DNA of 64,000 bases from Pseudomonas vancouverensis (GTDB lineage Bacteria; Pseudomonadota; Gammaproteobacteria; Pseudomonadales; Pseudomonadaceae), in assembly GCF_004348895.1 (NCBI RefSeq), contig NZ_RRZK01000035.1, positions 1 through 64,000 of the forward strand, given 5' to 3'. This document shows, piece after piece, positions 43,045-52,157 of the stretch. How positions within the stretch are numbered: position 1 is the first letter of the stretch; each line of letters starts with the position of its first letter. The notes under the pieces are model-generated. The model searched no databases and was not told the origin of the DNA. It saw only the letters and a list, made by a program, of their open reading frames with translations. The position numbers and the translations under genes were made by a program.

Positions 43045-44604
43045 ATGAAGCGCTTTTGGCCTTTGCCGCTCGATCTGCGTGCCCTCATTCTGCTGTTTGT
43101 CCTGTTGTCAGTGCTGGCCACGCTCTGCAACAACTTCATTGTTGCCTACCGGATCCAGCGTGATGCGCTGATTCATACGACACTGGAATCCAACAGCGCC
43201 TACGCCGCGAAAGTCGCCTCGAGCATCGAAGCCTTCATTGAATCGGCACAGGGGCGAATGAAATTCAGTGCGCAGGTACTGGCCGCCCATTGGAGCGAGC
43301 CAGAAGTGCTGCGCGCCGAGGCCAGTCGCTTGCAACAGCAGGACACGGACTTCAATGCGGTGGCGATCACCGATGGGGATGGCAGGGTGTTGCAGACGGC
43401 ACCCGAGGCGTTGAAGGCCGAAGAATCCATGCTGGACTCCGAGAACATGCGCCAGGCCCTCAAAGAACACCGGGCGTTGGTCAGTGCTGCCTACACCTCG
43501 GTCTCGGGCCATTTGGTCATCTTCATTTCCCAACCCATCGTCAGCTCCTCGGGGCAGTTTTTGGGTGTGATCGGCGGTTCCATCTACCTTTTGCAACAGA
43601 GTGCCCTGCATTCGGTCATCAGCAGGCACTTCCACCATGAAGGTACCTTCGTCTTCGTGACTGACGGCAACCGCCGCCTGCTGTATCACCCGACCCCACA
43701 ACGAATCGGCGCAATCCTGGGTTCAGACAAACCGGTTGATGCGGCCCTGCGCGGGGAAAACGGCGCGATGGTGGTAACGGGCGAGGAGGGCGAGCCACTG
43801 CTGGCCGGCTACGCACCGGTCGTGGATGCACATTGGGCCGTGGTCGCCGTGCAACCCGAAGAACGTGCGCTGGCGCCACTGACTCCGCTGATGAGCCACA
43901 TCATCATGGGCATGATTCCGGCAGGCATTGTCGGCTTGGGGCTGATCCTGGCGTGCACGGTCCTGATTGCACGGCCATTACGCCAGCTATCCAATGCCGC
44001 AACCCAACTGACGGCGCCGGAAACCGAGAGCCGTTTGCAGCGCGTGCAAGGCTGGTACCTTGAAGCGGCCGCGATCCGCCGGGCGCTGCTCGGCGGGGTG
44101 AAACTGGTCCAGCAAAAACTCGGCCGTCTCAATCAGGAAGCGCGCAGCGATGCACTCACCGGCCTGGCAAATCGACGGGCGATGGACGACATGCTGGACA
44201 TGTTGACCCAGGCTGAATTGCCTTACGCGGTGCTGTCCCTGGACATCGACCACTTCAAACGCGTCAACGACACCTTCGGCCACGATGCAGGAGATGTCGC
44301 ACTGAAACACATCGCCGACATCCTCCAGTCGAATTCAAGATCCAGCGACCTGGCTTGCCGCTCCGGGGGAGAGGAGTTCGTGTTGATCATGCCGGACACC
44401 TCGATCGCCATCGCGCAAACCATCGCCGAGCGCATCAGGGAAAACGTGGCGGGCAGCGATATACCGGGCGTCGGCAAGCTGACGCTTTCCGTCGGCGTGG
44501 CCTTTCGAGAGGAGGCCCCGACCTGCGATGGGTTGTTGAAGCTGGCCGATGAAAGGCTTTATCTGGCCAAGCAGGGTGGGCGCAACAGGGTTGTGGCCAG
44601 CTAG
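43045..44604 (+). CDS. Membrane dCache-GGDEF diguanylate cyclase
   Basis: Start 43045 is preferred over 43024, since AGGA lies six bases before it. The 519-residue protein has a first membrane helix (about 12-35), a periplasmic double-Cache sensor domain (about 36-285), a second helix (about 288-312), a HAMP-like linker and a GGDEF domain (about 355-519). The catalytic motif is GGEEF with an RxxD inhibitory site (RSSD) five residues upstream. It should sense a small external molecule such as an amino acid or carboxylate and raise c-di-GMP. Confidence 0.87.
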   Translation: MKRFWPLPLDLRALILLFVLLSVLATLCNNFIVAYRIQRDALIHTTLESNSAYAAKVASSIEAFIESAQGRMKFSAQVLAAHWSEPEVLRAEASRLQQQDTDFNAVAITDGDGRVLQTAPEALKAEESMLDSENMRQALKEHRALVSAAYTSVSGHLVIFISQPIVSSSGQFLGVIGGSIYLLQQSALHSVISRHFHHEGTFVFVTDGNRRLLYHPTPQRIGAILGSDKPVDAALRGENGAMVVTGEEGEPLLAGYAPVVDAHWAVVAVQPEERALAPLTPLMSHIIMGMIPAGIVGLGLILACTVLIARPLRQLSNAATQLTAPETESRLQRVQGWYLEAAAIRRALLGGVKLVQQKLGRLNQEARSDALTGLANRRAMDDMLDMLTQAELPYAVLSLDIDHFKRVNDTFGHDAGDVALKHIADILQSNSRSSDLACRSGGEEFVLIMPDTSIAIAQTIAERIRENVAGSDIPGVGKLTLSVGVAFREEAPTCDGLLKLADERLYLAKQGGRNRVVAS

Positions 44605-44617
44605 CGGCAGATCAGTC

Positions 44618-44645
44618 TGCAAGGCGACGGGGTAGCCGCCTTGCA
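44618..44645. terminator. Hairpin between convergent genes
   Basis: TGCAAGGCG and CGCCTTGCA form a perfect 9-base stem around ACGGGGTAGC, between the diguanylate cyclase end and the DUF1329 gene end. No T-run is present. Confidence 0.5.
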
Positions 44646-44663
44646 TCGGAGTTGCTGACGAGG

Positions 44664-46037
44664 CTAGCGGACACCCGCCTGGCGCAGCGCGGCCGGCGTG
44701 TAGTTGTTCGCCGAAGCGACGGCACCGAATTCGATGCTGCGTTTTTCCTCGTTCTTCAAGCCCAGTACCGAGTAACGGCCGGACTGCAGGTCGTACAGGG
44801 CTTCGGCGGTATAGCCGGGCGCCTGCTTGTGGTAGTACTGCTGGGCATGCCCTTCACCCACGCGCCACAGCTGGCCACGCCCGTCGTAGTGATCGACTTC
44901 CGCCAGTTGCCAGGTGTCCTCATCGAAGTACATGTGTCGAGTGGCATAGATGTGACGCTCGTTCGGCTTGACCTTGGCGACGACTTCCCAGACCCGGTGC
45001 AACTCGTAGCGGGTCAGGTCCTGATTGATGTGACCGGCCTTGAGAATGTCCGCGTACTTGAGGTTGGGTGAGTCGAGCTTGTAGCTGTTGTAAGGGATGT
45101 ACAGTTCCTTTTTTCCGACCAGCTCCCAGGTGTAGCGATCCGGTGCGCCGTTGAACATGTCGTAATTGTCGGTCGTGGCCAGGCCGTCGGCGGCTGTCGC
45201 CGGACCGTCATAGGAAACCTGCGGCGCACGACGCACACGGCGCTGTCCGGCGTTGTACAACCAGGCATCGCGCGGCTCTTTCACCTGGTCGATGGTTTCG
45301 TGAATCAACAACACGTTGCCGGCCAGGCGCGCCGGGCCGGTTATCCGCTGGATGAAGTAGAACAGGATGTTGTCAGCCTTGCTCTTGTCGAGGTCCGGCA
45401 GCTCGCTCGGGTAGGAAATCTCGTCCTCCAGCTCGATCATGCTGAAGGCCCCATCGGCCTGTGGCTGGACGCGGGTTGCCAGGCGCTGGAGGTTGCCGCC
45501 GCGATAACGCGTCATGTGGTTCCACAGCACCTCGACGCCATTTTTTGGCAAAGGGAACGCGTAGTAGCGGGTATCGGAAAAGCCGCTCAGGCCATTACCG
45601 CCGTCAACTTCTTCCGTCTTGAGCGCACTGGCCTTGATCACCGAGTAGATGCCTGTCGGGACCGCTGCGGTGCGATGAGTGGGATAGACCGGGATCCTGT
45701 AGCTGTCCGGGTAACGTTTGAACATCGCCAGCTGGCCTGCGGTCAGCTTGTCCTGGTATTTGTCAGCGGTGGCGGCGGTGATGATGAGCAAGGGTTTCTC
45801 GTTGGCAAACGGATCACTCAAAAAGCCTTTGCTGTCCACCGTTCCGGCGTTGGTCGGCAAGCCTCCGGTCCAGGCCGGAATGCTGCCATCAGCGTTCGCA
45901 GCCTTGACCGCGCCCATGGGCGTCAAAGTCGTGCCCAACTGTGCCGCCTCCTCGGGCGTGACCTTGGCCATGACGGCGGTGGTCAGCAGGGAAAGGCTCA
46001 GGACGCCGGTTCGTACCAATGTTTTTGTTGTTTTCAT
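44664..46037 (-). CDS. DUF1329 family exported protein (outer-membrane lipoprotein-sorting-like)
   Basis: The 457-residue protein has a signal peptide (about 1-24) and the DUF1329 region (about 45-450), with the motif GVRKVTPEEAAQLGTTLTPMGA-type start (about 25-42 here) and NVWRVGEGHAQQYY-like C-terminal part. DUF1329 proteins resemble LolA/LolB-type sheets and often accompany DUF1302, RND and FadL genes for lipid or steroid handling. It is last in the five-gene LLM operon, 72 bases after the GFA gene. Function unknown. Confidence 0.82.
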   Translation of the reverse strand: MKTTKTLVRTGVLSLSLLTTAVMAKVTPEEAAQLGTTLTPMGAVKAANADGSIPAWTGGLPTNAGTVDSKGFLSDPFANEKPLLIITAATADKYQDKLTAGQLAMFKRYPDSYRIPVYPTHRTAAVPTGIYSVIKASALKTEEVDGGNGLSGFSDTRYYAFPLPKNGVEVLWNHMTRYRGGNLQRLATRVQPQADGAFSMIELEDEISYPSELPDLDKSKADNILFYFIQRITGPARLAGNVLLIHETIDQVKEPRDAWLYNAGQRRVRRAPQVSYDGPATAADGLATTDNYDMFNGAPDRYTWELVGKKELYIPYNSYKLDSPNLKYADILKAGHINQDLTRYELHRVWEVVAKVKPNERHIYATRHMYFDEDTWQLAEVDHYDGRGQLWRVGEGHAQQYYHKQAPGYTAEALYDLQSGRYSVLGLKNEEKRSIEFGAVASANNYTPAALRQAGVR

Positions 46038-46109
46038 GGAGTCGCTCTCAAGTTTTTCGATTGGCTTGGGATACAGCGCAACGGCTTTGCGATGGGGTGG
46101 CGGGAGGGG

Positions 46110-46523
46110 CTATTCGCTCGGTGCCTGCTCGTAGCACGCCAGGCTGCGATCGATCGCCACCCACGGCTGCGCGGAGGCGCACCACAGATGCACGGCAGGT
46201 TTGAACGCCGATGGATCGCTGAGGCTGCCGGCCTTGAGCACAAACAACCCGGGCAGGGTGGTCACCGCGCTGTACAGCGCAGAGCCGCAAGTGCTGCAGA
46301 AAAACCGCTGTACTGGCAGACCGCTGCCGCCATTGCTGGCATAGCTGCACAGGCCAGGGCCCGAGACTTCGAAGCCTTCCGTGGGCACCAGTACGTTGAC
46401 CGAAAAGGCACTGCCCGACTGTTTCTGGCAATCGCTGCAGTGGCAGACAGCGGTCATCAGCGGTTCAGCGAAGGTGGAGTACTGGACATTGCCGCACAGG
46501 CAACTGCCATTGATGTTGTTCAT
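46110..46523 (-). CDS. GFA/CENP-V family zinc protein
   Basis: Start at 46523 gives 137 residues. Zinc cysteines lie in SCLCGNVQYS, CHCSDCQKQSG and FFCSTCGSAL, which define the glutathione-dependent formaldehyde-activating (GFA) fold. Formaldehyde activation is not firmly established for most members. In an operon with a flavin monooxygenase it might handle an aldehyde product. A longer frame starting at 46649 would overlap the MFS gene. Confidence 0.82.
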   Translation of the reverse strand: MNNINGSCLCGNVQYSTFAEPLMTAVCHCSDCQKQSGSAFSVNVLVPTEGFEVSGPGLCSYASNGGSGLPVQRFFCSTCGSALYSAVTTLPGLFVLKAGSLSDPSAFKPAVHLWCASAQPWVAIDRSLACYEQAPSE

Positions 46524-46545
46524 GGGCGTTCTCTTCAGTGTGGGT

Positions 46546-47931
46546 TCAAATGTTGTGGGTTGCGGGGCGCCATTCACCGGCGTGACGGACCGTGGTTTTG
46601 AAGCTGTGGCGCGCACAGAACAGCAGCGGGCAGGCCAGGGCGCAGGCAATCAAGGTGACGATCAGGATGGAGTAGCGAATGGCCGCGGGGTCGACCAGCA
46701 CGTAGTCGGTGATCACGCCGATTGCCAATGGGCCGATGCCGACACCGAGCAGGTTGAGTATTCCGGTGTACAGCGCGATGAATTGCCCACGCATCGGCGC
46801 CGGGGCGATATCGACGATCAACGCCGGACCGATGCCGAACAGGCAAACCCAAAGGCCTGCGCTGAGTGCCAGGAATGGCATCGCCATGGTCGCGGTGGGG
46901 GCGAGCAGCAGCGGTGTGGCGCAGAGCGGCAGGAGCAGGCTGGCGCAGATCGCCACGCGCAGGTTGCCGTTGGCCACGCCGCGGCGGCGCCAGTACTCGC
47001 CCAGCCAACTGGCACCGAGCACGCCCAGCGGCGAGCTGACGCACATGATCAGCCCCATCACGGTGCCGGCCTTGGCGTACGTCCAGCCAAACTCGCGGAC
47101 CAGGTAGCTGGGCACCCAGGCACCGCCGCCATATACCGCGGCGTTGTAGCAGCCCATACCGACCACAATGGCAAGGAAAGTGCGCCGGTTTGCGCGCAGG
47201 AAGGCCAGCACTTCCTTCAGCGGCACGTTGGCTGCTATGGCGGTGGCAGTCGTTCGTGGGACGCGATCCCGTCGCGGCTCCGGCACGCCGAGCATCAAAA
47301 ACAGGACGATCAGGCCCGGCAGACCGATCGACATCAGCGTGGTTTGCCAGGGTGCCAGGGTGCCCAGCCAGGGCAAGGTCAGTGGATAGGTGCTGAAGTA
47401 GCCGAGCACCAGGCCGGTGGCGAGCAATCCGCCACCGACACCGACCGGGCCACCGGCACCGAATACACCAAGGGCACGGCCACGTTTCTCCACCACGAAC
47501 AGGTCACTGATCAGCGACACGGCTCCCGGCAGCAACACCGCCTCGCCAACGGCCACGCCCACGCGCGCCAGCAGCAGGTGCCAGAACTCGCTGGCCAGGC
47601 CGCTGGCCGCGGTGGCCAGACACCACAGGCCAATGCCGACAATGATGATCAGGCGTCGGTTGCCCCGATCGATCAACCGCGCAATCGGCAGGCCGGCGAG
47701 GGAGTAGAAGGCGGCGAAGGTGAAGCCATGGAGCATGCCCATCCACGCATCGTTGACGTGCAGCGATTGCTGGATCGGCCCGACCAGCAGGCTGAGCACC
47801 TGTCGGTCCATGATCGAGAAGACATAAGCGAGCAGCAGTACGCCCAGGGCGTAATGGGCACGGCCCCGATTGGGCAGTGACAACGTCGCGTAGGGCGTGG
47901 CCGGCGCCGGGATGGTCGTGGGGCTGGTCAT
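46546..47931 (-). CDS. MFS transporter, spinster-like
   Basis: The 461-residue protein has twelve predicted helices and begins with YALGVLLLAYVFSIMDRQVL, the signature of the spinster/Spns-like MFS group common in catabolic clusters. The substrate motif region GLPIARLIDRGNRR follows helix 2. It probably imports the substrate of the LLM monooxygenase. It lies 22 bases before the GFA gene and about 70 after the flavin reductase gene. Confidence 0.85.
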   Translation of the reverse strand: MTSPTTIPAPATPYATLSLPNRGRAHYALGVLLLAYVFSIMDRQVLSLLVGPIQQSLHVNDAWMGMLHGFTFAAFYSLAGLPIARLIDRGNRRLIIIVGIGLWCLATAASGLASEFWHLLLARVGVAVGEAVLLPGAVSLISDLFVVEKRGRALGVFGAGGPVGVGGGLLATGLVLGYFSTYPLTLPWLGTLAPWQTTLMSIGLPGLIVLFLMLGVPEPRRDRVPRTTATAIAANVPLKEVLAFLRANRRTFLAIVVGMGCYNAAVYGGGAWVPSYLVREFGWTYAKAGTVMGLIMCVSSPLGVLGASWLGEYWRRRGVANGNLRVAICASLLLPLCATPLLLAPTATMAMPFLALSAGLWVCLFGIGPALIVDIAPAPMRGQFIALYTGILNLLGVGIGPLAIGVITDYVLVDPAAIRYSILIVTLIACALACPLLFCARHSFKTTVRHAGEWRPATHNI

Positions 47932-48003
47932 CGACGAATTACCTCATGGGCTTGTTCTTGTAGTTGAGGTTGAGCGGCGCACGGGTCGCCGCGCGTGACT
48001 GGC

Positions 48004-48513
48004 TCAGCTCGCCGCGGCAATGGCGTCGGGTGGCTGCAAACGTCGATAACCGCCGCCATGGAACACCAACGGGGCTTTGTCGAAACGGTCGAACGCCAGC
48101 ACTTCACCGACCAGAATGATGTGGTCGCCACCTTCGTATTGATAAGTCGTCTTGCACTGAAAACGTGCCGAGCAGCCGTCCAGCAGCGGGATCTCGTTGG
48201 GGCCACGTTGCAGTTCAAGCGCAGCGAATTTTTCCCCGCCGCTTTTGGCGAAGCGGTTCGACAGCGGTTCCTGGTCAGTGGCCAGGATATGCACGGCAAA
48301 GTGTGAGCCCTGGGTAAAGGCCTGCGCCGACGAGGAGTCCTTGTTGATGCTCCACAGCACCATCGGCGGGTCGATTGATACCGAGTTGAAGCTGTTGGCG
48401 GTCATTCCATAATCCAGACCGTCCTGGCCGTGAGTGGTGACGATGGTCACGCCGGTGGTAAAGGCGCCGAGCGCCTGACGGAACTGCTTGGGATCGAAGT
48501 CAGAAGTGTTCAT
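48004..48513 (-). CDS. Flavin reductase, partner of LLM monooxygenase
   Basis: The 169-residue protein has the split-barrel flavin reductase fold: FRQALGAFTTGVTIVTTHGQ at about 10-29, GMTANSFNSVSIDPPMVLWS and a late YEGGDHIILVGEV segment. It should reduce FMN with NAD(P)H for the LLM monooxygenase encoded 61 bases upstream. It is equal in length to the reductase at 6702 but differs in many positions. Confidence 0.86.
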   Translation of the reverse strand: MNTSDFDPKQFRQALGAFTTGVTIVTTHGQDGLDYGMTANSFNSVSIDPPMVLWSINKDSSSAQAFTQGSHFAVHILATDQEPLSNRFAKSGGEKFAALELQRGPNEIPLLDGCSARFQCKTTYQYEGGDHIILVGEVLAFDRFDKAPLVFHGGGYRRLQPPDAIAAAS

Positions 48514-48574
48514 TTACGGGAACTCCGTTGCCGCCGACTGTGCCGGCGGCTGATTGTTATGGGTTTGGAGTGGT

Positions 48575-49636
48575 TCAGCGCTTGAGCAGTGGCATGACCA
48601 GGCGGCCGAAGCGCTCGGCTTCCTCGTGGTGCGGATAGCCGGACAGGCAGAAGCCACTGCAACCGGCGTCGACGAACGCCAGCAACTGGTCAGCCACCTG
48701 CTGTGGGTTGCCGACCACGGCGATACCGGCGCCGGGACGCACTTCGGTGATGCCGGTCCACAGGTGGGGCGTCATCTTGCGGCCGGCGGTTTTCGAGAGC
48801 TCTTTCATGCGCTGGTTGGCAACGGACTCGGCCATCATGGTCTTGACCTGTTCGGTCCAGGCCGGATCGGCGCCGTTGACCAGGGTATCGGCTGCGGCCC
48901 AGGCCTCTTCTTCGGTTTCCCGGCAGATGATCTGCAAGCGCATGGCGAATTCGATGTCATCGCCTCGACCATATTTGGCAGCCCGCTCGCGCATGTCCTT
49001 GATCTGTTCGGCAATGCGCTCCGGGTAGTCGCCCCAGAACAGGTGCACGGCGGAATGCTTGGCGGAAATTTCCGCGGCATGCTCAGAACCGCCGCCGAGA
49101 TAGAACGGCGGATGCGGCTGCTGGAAGGGCGCCGGAATGACTTTCGGGCTGTGTGCCTGATGGTATTTGCCTTGGTACTCCACGCCTTCCTCGGTCCACA
49201 GGCGCTTCATCAGTTCGACCTCTTCTTCCAGCTGCTCGTAGCGGCTGTCCTTGGCGACGATCTGACCTTCGGCGTAGGCGTCCTTTTCGCTGAGGCCGGC
49301 GATCAGGTTGATGTAGATGCGTCCCTTGGACAGTTGGTCGAAGGTGGCAAACATCTTGGCCTGCGCCACCGGGTGGATGAAGCCGGGCTTTACCGCCACC
49401 AGGGCCTTGAGCTTCTCGGTGCGGGCGATGACGAAGGACGCCGTCACCCAGGCATCCCAGCAGAAGGGGGTAACAGGAACCAGAACGTAGTCGAATCCGG
49501 CCTGTTCGGCGGCAACCGCGACCCGTTCGAAATGTTCGAGGGATTGCGGGATGGCTTTACTCGGGTCACTGAAGGCTGTGGTGTCGCCAATCGTTGGAAT
49601 GAACCAACCCATCTGCAGCGATTTTTTATTGTTCAT
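48575..49636 (-). CDS. LLM-class FMNH2-dependent monooxygenase, SsuD-like
   Basis: The 353-residue protein is a bacterial-luciferase-type TIM barrel related to alkanesulfonate monooxygenase SsuD: MGWFIPTIGDTTAF near the start, AVKPGFIHPVAQAKMFATFD, GRIYINLIAG, and PPFYLGGGSEHA. It uses reduced FMN from the next gene's product to oxidise a carbon-sulfur, ketone or amine substrate. No ssuE, ssuA or ssuBC genes are nearby and the operon has an MFS carrier, GFA protein and DUF1329 protein instead, so the substrate is probably not a simple alkanesulfonate. A LysR gene is divergent. Confidence 0.87.
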   Translation of the reverse strand: MNNKKSLQMGWFIPTIGDTTAFSDPSKAIPQSLEHFERVAVAAEQAGFDYVLVPVTPFCWDAWVTASFVIARTEKLKALVAVKPGFIHPVAQAKMFATFDQLSKGRIYINLIAGLSEKDAYAEGQIVAKDSRYEQLEEEVELMKRLWTEEGVEYQGKYHQAHSPKVIPAPFQQPHPPFYLGGGSEHAAEISAKHSAVHLFWGDYPERIAEQIKDMRERAAKYGRGDDIEFAMRLQIICRETEEEAWAAADTLVNGADPAWTEQVKTMMAESVANQRMKELSKTAGRKMTPHLWTGITEVRPGAGIAVVGNPQQVADQLLAFVDAGCSGFCLSGYPHHEEAERFGRLVMPLLKR

Positions 49637-49724
49637 GCGCTTGGGCTCTTGTTATCGGGGGAACGATGGAGCCACTACAACAAACAAGATAAAGTGATGG
49701 AAATGAATAGTTGGAATTCAAGGT

Positions 49725-50648
49725 ATGCACAGTGTAAATACACGTACCCTGGACCTTAACCTGCTGGTGGTGTTCGCCACGCTGTGGGACACGCAGAACG
49801 TGACCCGCGCCGGCGAACGTCTGGCGCTCAGCCAGCCGGCGGTCAGCCATGCACTGCGACGCTTGCGCGAACGTTTGGACGATGAGCTGTTTGTCATTGG
49901 CCGCCACAGCCTGGTACCGACGGCCCGGGCGATGGAATTGATTGGCCCGGTGCGCGAAGCCCTCGGTCGGCTCGACGACGTGCTGCAAGGTTCCACGGCA
50001 TTTTCACCGGCCACCGCGCAGCGCAAATTCCGCATCGCCTCCGGCGACTTCGTCGAGTTCCTGATCCTGCCGCGGCTGATCCAGCACATCGCCAGTGAGG
50101 CGCCCGGCGTGATGATCGAGGTGGTGCCCTTGCCGGCGAACAATGCTTTGCCGTCATTACTGGAAAACGGTGAAATCGATCTGGTCATCAGCACGCCCGT
50201 GGCGTTCGGGGCGGGATTGCGTGAAGAGACCGTCACCAAGGTGTCGCTGCTCACCTTGATCTGGCAGCGCGAGGGCTTGTCGCCGGGCCGCTTTCCACTG
50301 GATCTGTACCTGGAGCGGCCGCAAGTGATGATCGAAATGCACCAGCGCGAAGGCAACATCATCGACGCCAGCCTGCGTGCCCAGGGGCTCGCACGTCGCG
50401 TGGGTGTGTTGGTGCAGAACTTCATGGCGATGCCGGTGATCGCCTCGCAAACGGGCTACATCTGCAACCTGCCCGGGCCGATCGCACAGGCCTTTGCCCA
50501 GACGTTCGGCCTGAGCTGTCACCAGCCGCCAATCGATTTCCCCGAACCCGAGCTATTCGCCTATTGGCACGCCCGATTCGATGCGGACCCGGGTTTGAAG
50601 TGGTTGCGTGAGCGGATAAAGGAGTGTGCCAATACCTCTGACGAGTGA
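49725..50648 (+). CDS. LysR-family regulator (NodD/LinR-like subgroup)
   Basis: The 307-residue protein starts RTLDLNLLVVFATLWDTQNV and has the helix-turn-helix RLALSQPAVSHALRRLR, then VIGRHSLVPTARAM. This is the NodD/PcaQ-like subgroup. It is divergent from the LLM monooxygenase operon across 88 bases, the usual LysR layout, so it is the probable activator of that operon. The intergenic AT-rich stretch around 49679-49715 is the likely promoter pair. Confidence 0.86.
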   Translation: MHSVNTRTLDLNLLVVFATLWDTQNVTRAGERLALSQPAVSHALRRLRERLDDELFVIGRHSLVPTARAMELIGPVREALGRLDDVLQGSTAFSPATAQRKFRIASGDFVEFLILPRLIQHIASEAPGVMIEVVPLPANNALPSLLENGEIDLVISTPVAFGAGLREETVTKVSLLTLIWQREGLSPGRFPLDLYLERPQVMIEMHQREGNIIDASLRAQGLARRVGVLVQNFMAMPVIASQTGYICNLPGPIAQAFAQTFGLSCHQPPIDFPEPELFAYWHARFDADPGLKWLRERIKECANTSDE

Positions 50649-50653
50649 AGTGC

Positions 50654-50836
50654 TCACCCCCGGGTTTTCTTCAGTCCTTTCAAGCGCAAAGTCGCCCTCT
50701 GCACAGCGGCCATTTTTTCCGGCCGCTTCATGCGCTTCCACTTTCTGATGTCTTCCTTGCTGCGACCGCAACTGACGCACAGGTCGCCACTCAATTGGCA
50801 AACCGCGATGCACGGGTTTTCAATGTCCTTGGCCAT
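50654..50836 (-). CDS. DUF1289 family small protein
   Basis: Start at 50836 gives 60 residues with the DUF1289 cysteine signature NPCIAVCQLSG and CVSCGRSKEDIRKW. These small proteins are common in proteobacteria and may bind iron or zinc. Function unknown. It converges with the LysR gene ending at 50648. The longer frame from 50893 runs into the next gene. Confidence 0.75.
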   Translation of the reverse strand: MAKDIENPCIAVCQLSGDLCVSCGRSKEDIRKWKRMKRPEKMAAVQRATLRLKGLKKTRG

Positions 50837-50838
50837 CC

Positions 50839-51195
50839 TCAATAACCCTTGGCCTGACGTTTCTGCCAATTGCCGGCGTGGCTTCGCTGGCATTCTTCCT
50901 CTGAGTCAAACCGAACCGTGCGCTCGGATGGCATCAGGTCGATACCGGCTTCGCGCAAGGCGATGGCCGTCAGTTCAAAAATACGTGCCTTTGCGTTGCT
51001 CTGGGCGAGCTGCTTGTCGGCCAGGGTTTCGAATACCCAGATGACGTTCAGTGTCTGCGCCAACGCGCTCAGGTCCGCCGTGTGGGTGAGCCAGGTAAAA
51101 CCTTTGATCTCGGTCTTTGCGGTTTCGCAGGCTTCGGTGAGCGTAGCGATCAAATGGCGTTCGATCCGCGCCAGTTCACGTTTGCCAGGGGTCAT
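50839..51195 (-). CDS. Conserved Pseudomonas hypothetical protein
   Basis: The 118-residue, mixed-charge protein (start MTPGKRELARIERHLI) has no recognised catalytic motif. In Pseudomonas genomes such genes are sometimes labelled Fis-like regulators, but no clear helix-turn-helix is visible. It abuts the DUF1289 gene by two bases and lies 37 bases after the cation efflux gene, so all may be co-transcribed. Confidence 0.6.
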   Translation of the reverse strand: MTPGKRELARIERHLIATLTEACETAKTEIKGFTWLTHTADLSALAQTLNVIWVFETLADKQLAQSNAKARIFELTAIALREAGIDLMPSERTVRFDSEEECQRSHAGNWQKRQAKGY

Positions 51196-51232
51196 TGCGG
51201 CTTCCTTAGGAAATAATGGTGGATGCAGCGAA

Positions 51233-52138
51233 TCAGGCCGGTCGAAACTCGACCGTCAGATGGCTGATTTCATGAACCGGCTTGAGACGTTCGCGAATGC
51301 TGTCGGCACTCGCACAAGGCTCACCGAGGACGCTGACAATGGCTGCATGGGCTTGCGGTCCAACCCGCCAGACGTGCAAGTCGGTGATGGTGGCATCCCC
51401 CGGTTTCTCCACCCGTTCGCGGATCTCCTCGGCAATGTGCGCATCGGTCTGATCCAGCAATACGCCAGCCGTCACCCCCATCAGTGTCCAGGCCCAACGC
51501 GCAATGACGAGCGCACCGACGAGGCCCATGGCCGGGTCCAGCCACACCCAGCCCAGATAACGGCCGGCGAGCAACGCAGCGATGGCCAGCACCGAGGTCA
51601 ACGCGTCGGCGAGTACGTGGACGTAGGCGGATTTCAGGTTGTTGTCGTTGCCGTGATGATCATGGTGATCGTGATCGTGACTGTGCCCGTGGCCCAGCAA
51701 CAGGGCGCTGACGATATTGACGATTAATCCGACAATCGCGATCAGCGTAGCGGTACCGAACTGTACGTCCGTGGGCTGCACCAGGCGCATGATCGATTCG
51801 ACGGCGATGCCCAGCGAGACCATGCCGAGAATCAATGCCGAGGCGAACCCACCCAAGTCCCCAACCTTACCGGTACCGAAGCTGTAGCGTTGGCTGCGAG
51901 CATGGCGTTTGGCGTAGCCATAAGCGGCCGCCGCGATGCCCAGTGCGCCGGCGTGGGTCGCCATGTGGAAACCATCGGCGAGTAACGCCATCGAGCCGGT
52001 GATGTAGCCGGCGCTGATCTCGCCAACCATCATCACCACGGTCAGTGCCACGACCCAAAGCGTGCGCTTGGCATTTTCGTCGTGGGCCGCACCAAGGAAC
52101 ATGTGGTCGTGGCTGTAGTTGAGATGACTGCTGTTCAT
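51233..52138 (-). CDS. dmeF: Cation diffusion facilitator, DmeF-like Co/Ni/Zn efflux
   Basis: Start at 52138 gives 301 residues. Six membrane helices carry the CDF metal-site residues ADGFHMATH and VHVLADALTS. A His-rich loop GHGHSHDHDHHDHHGND lies between helices 4 and 5, and a C-terminal cytosolic domain follows. DmeF exports cobalt and nickel by proton antiport. It follows a CsoR/RcnR-family regulator by 19 bases, the dmeRF arrangement. Confidence 0.87.
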   Translation of the reverse strand: MNSSHLNYSHDHMFLGAAHDENAKRTLWVVALTVVMMVGEISAGYITGSMALLADGFHMATHAGALGIAAAAYGYAKRHARSQRYSFGTGKVGDLGGFASALILGMVSLGIAVESIMRLVQPTDVQFGTATLIAIVGLIVNIVSALLLGHGHSHDHDHHDHHGNDNNLKSAYVHVLADALTSVLAIAALLAGRYLGWVWLDPAMGLVGALVIARWAWTLMGVTAGVLLDQTDAHIAEEIRERVEKPGDATITDLHVWRVGPQAHAAIVSVLGEPCASADSIRERLKPVHEISHLTVEFRPA

Positions 52139-52157
52139 GGGTAGGTGCCTGGGTGGG

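Noticed and set aside
46381..47880. 499-codon plus-strand frame across the MFS and GFA genes
   Set aside because: Its composition is Gln/His/Asp-rich nonsense typical of antisense GC-rich frames, and the minus strand encodes clear proteins.
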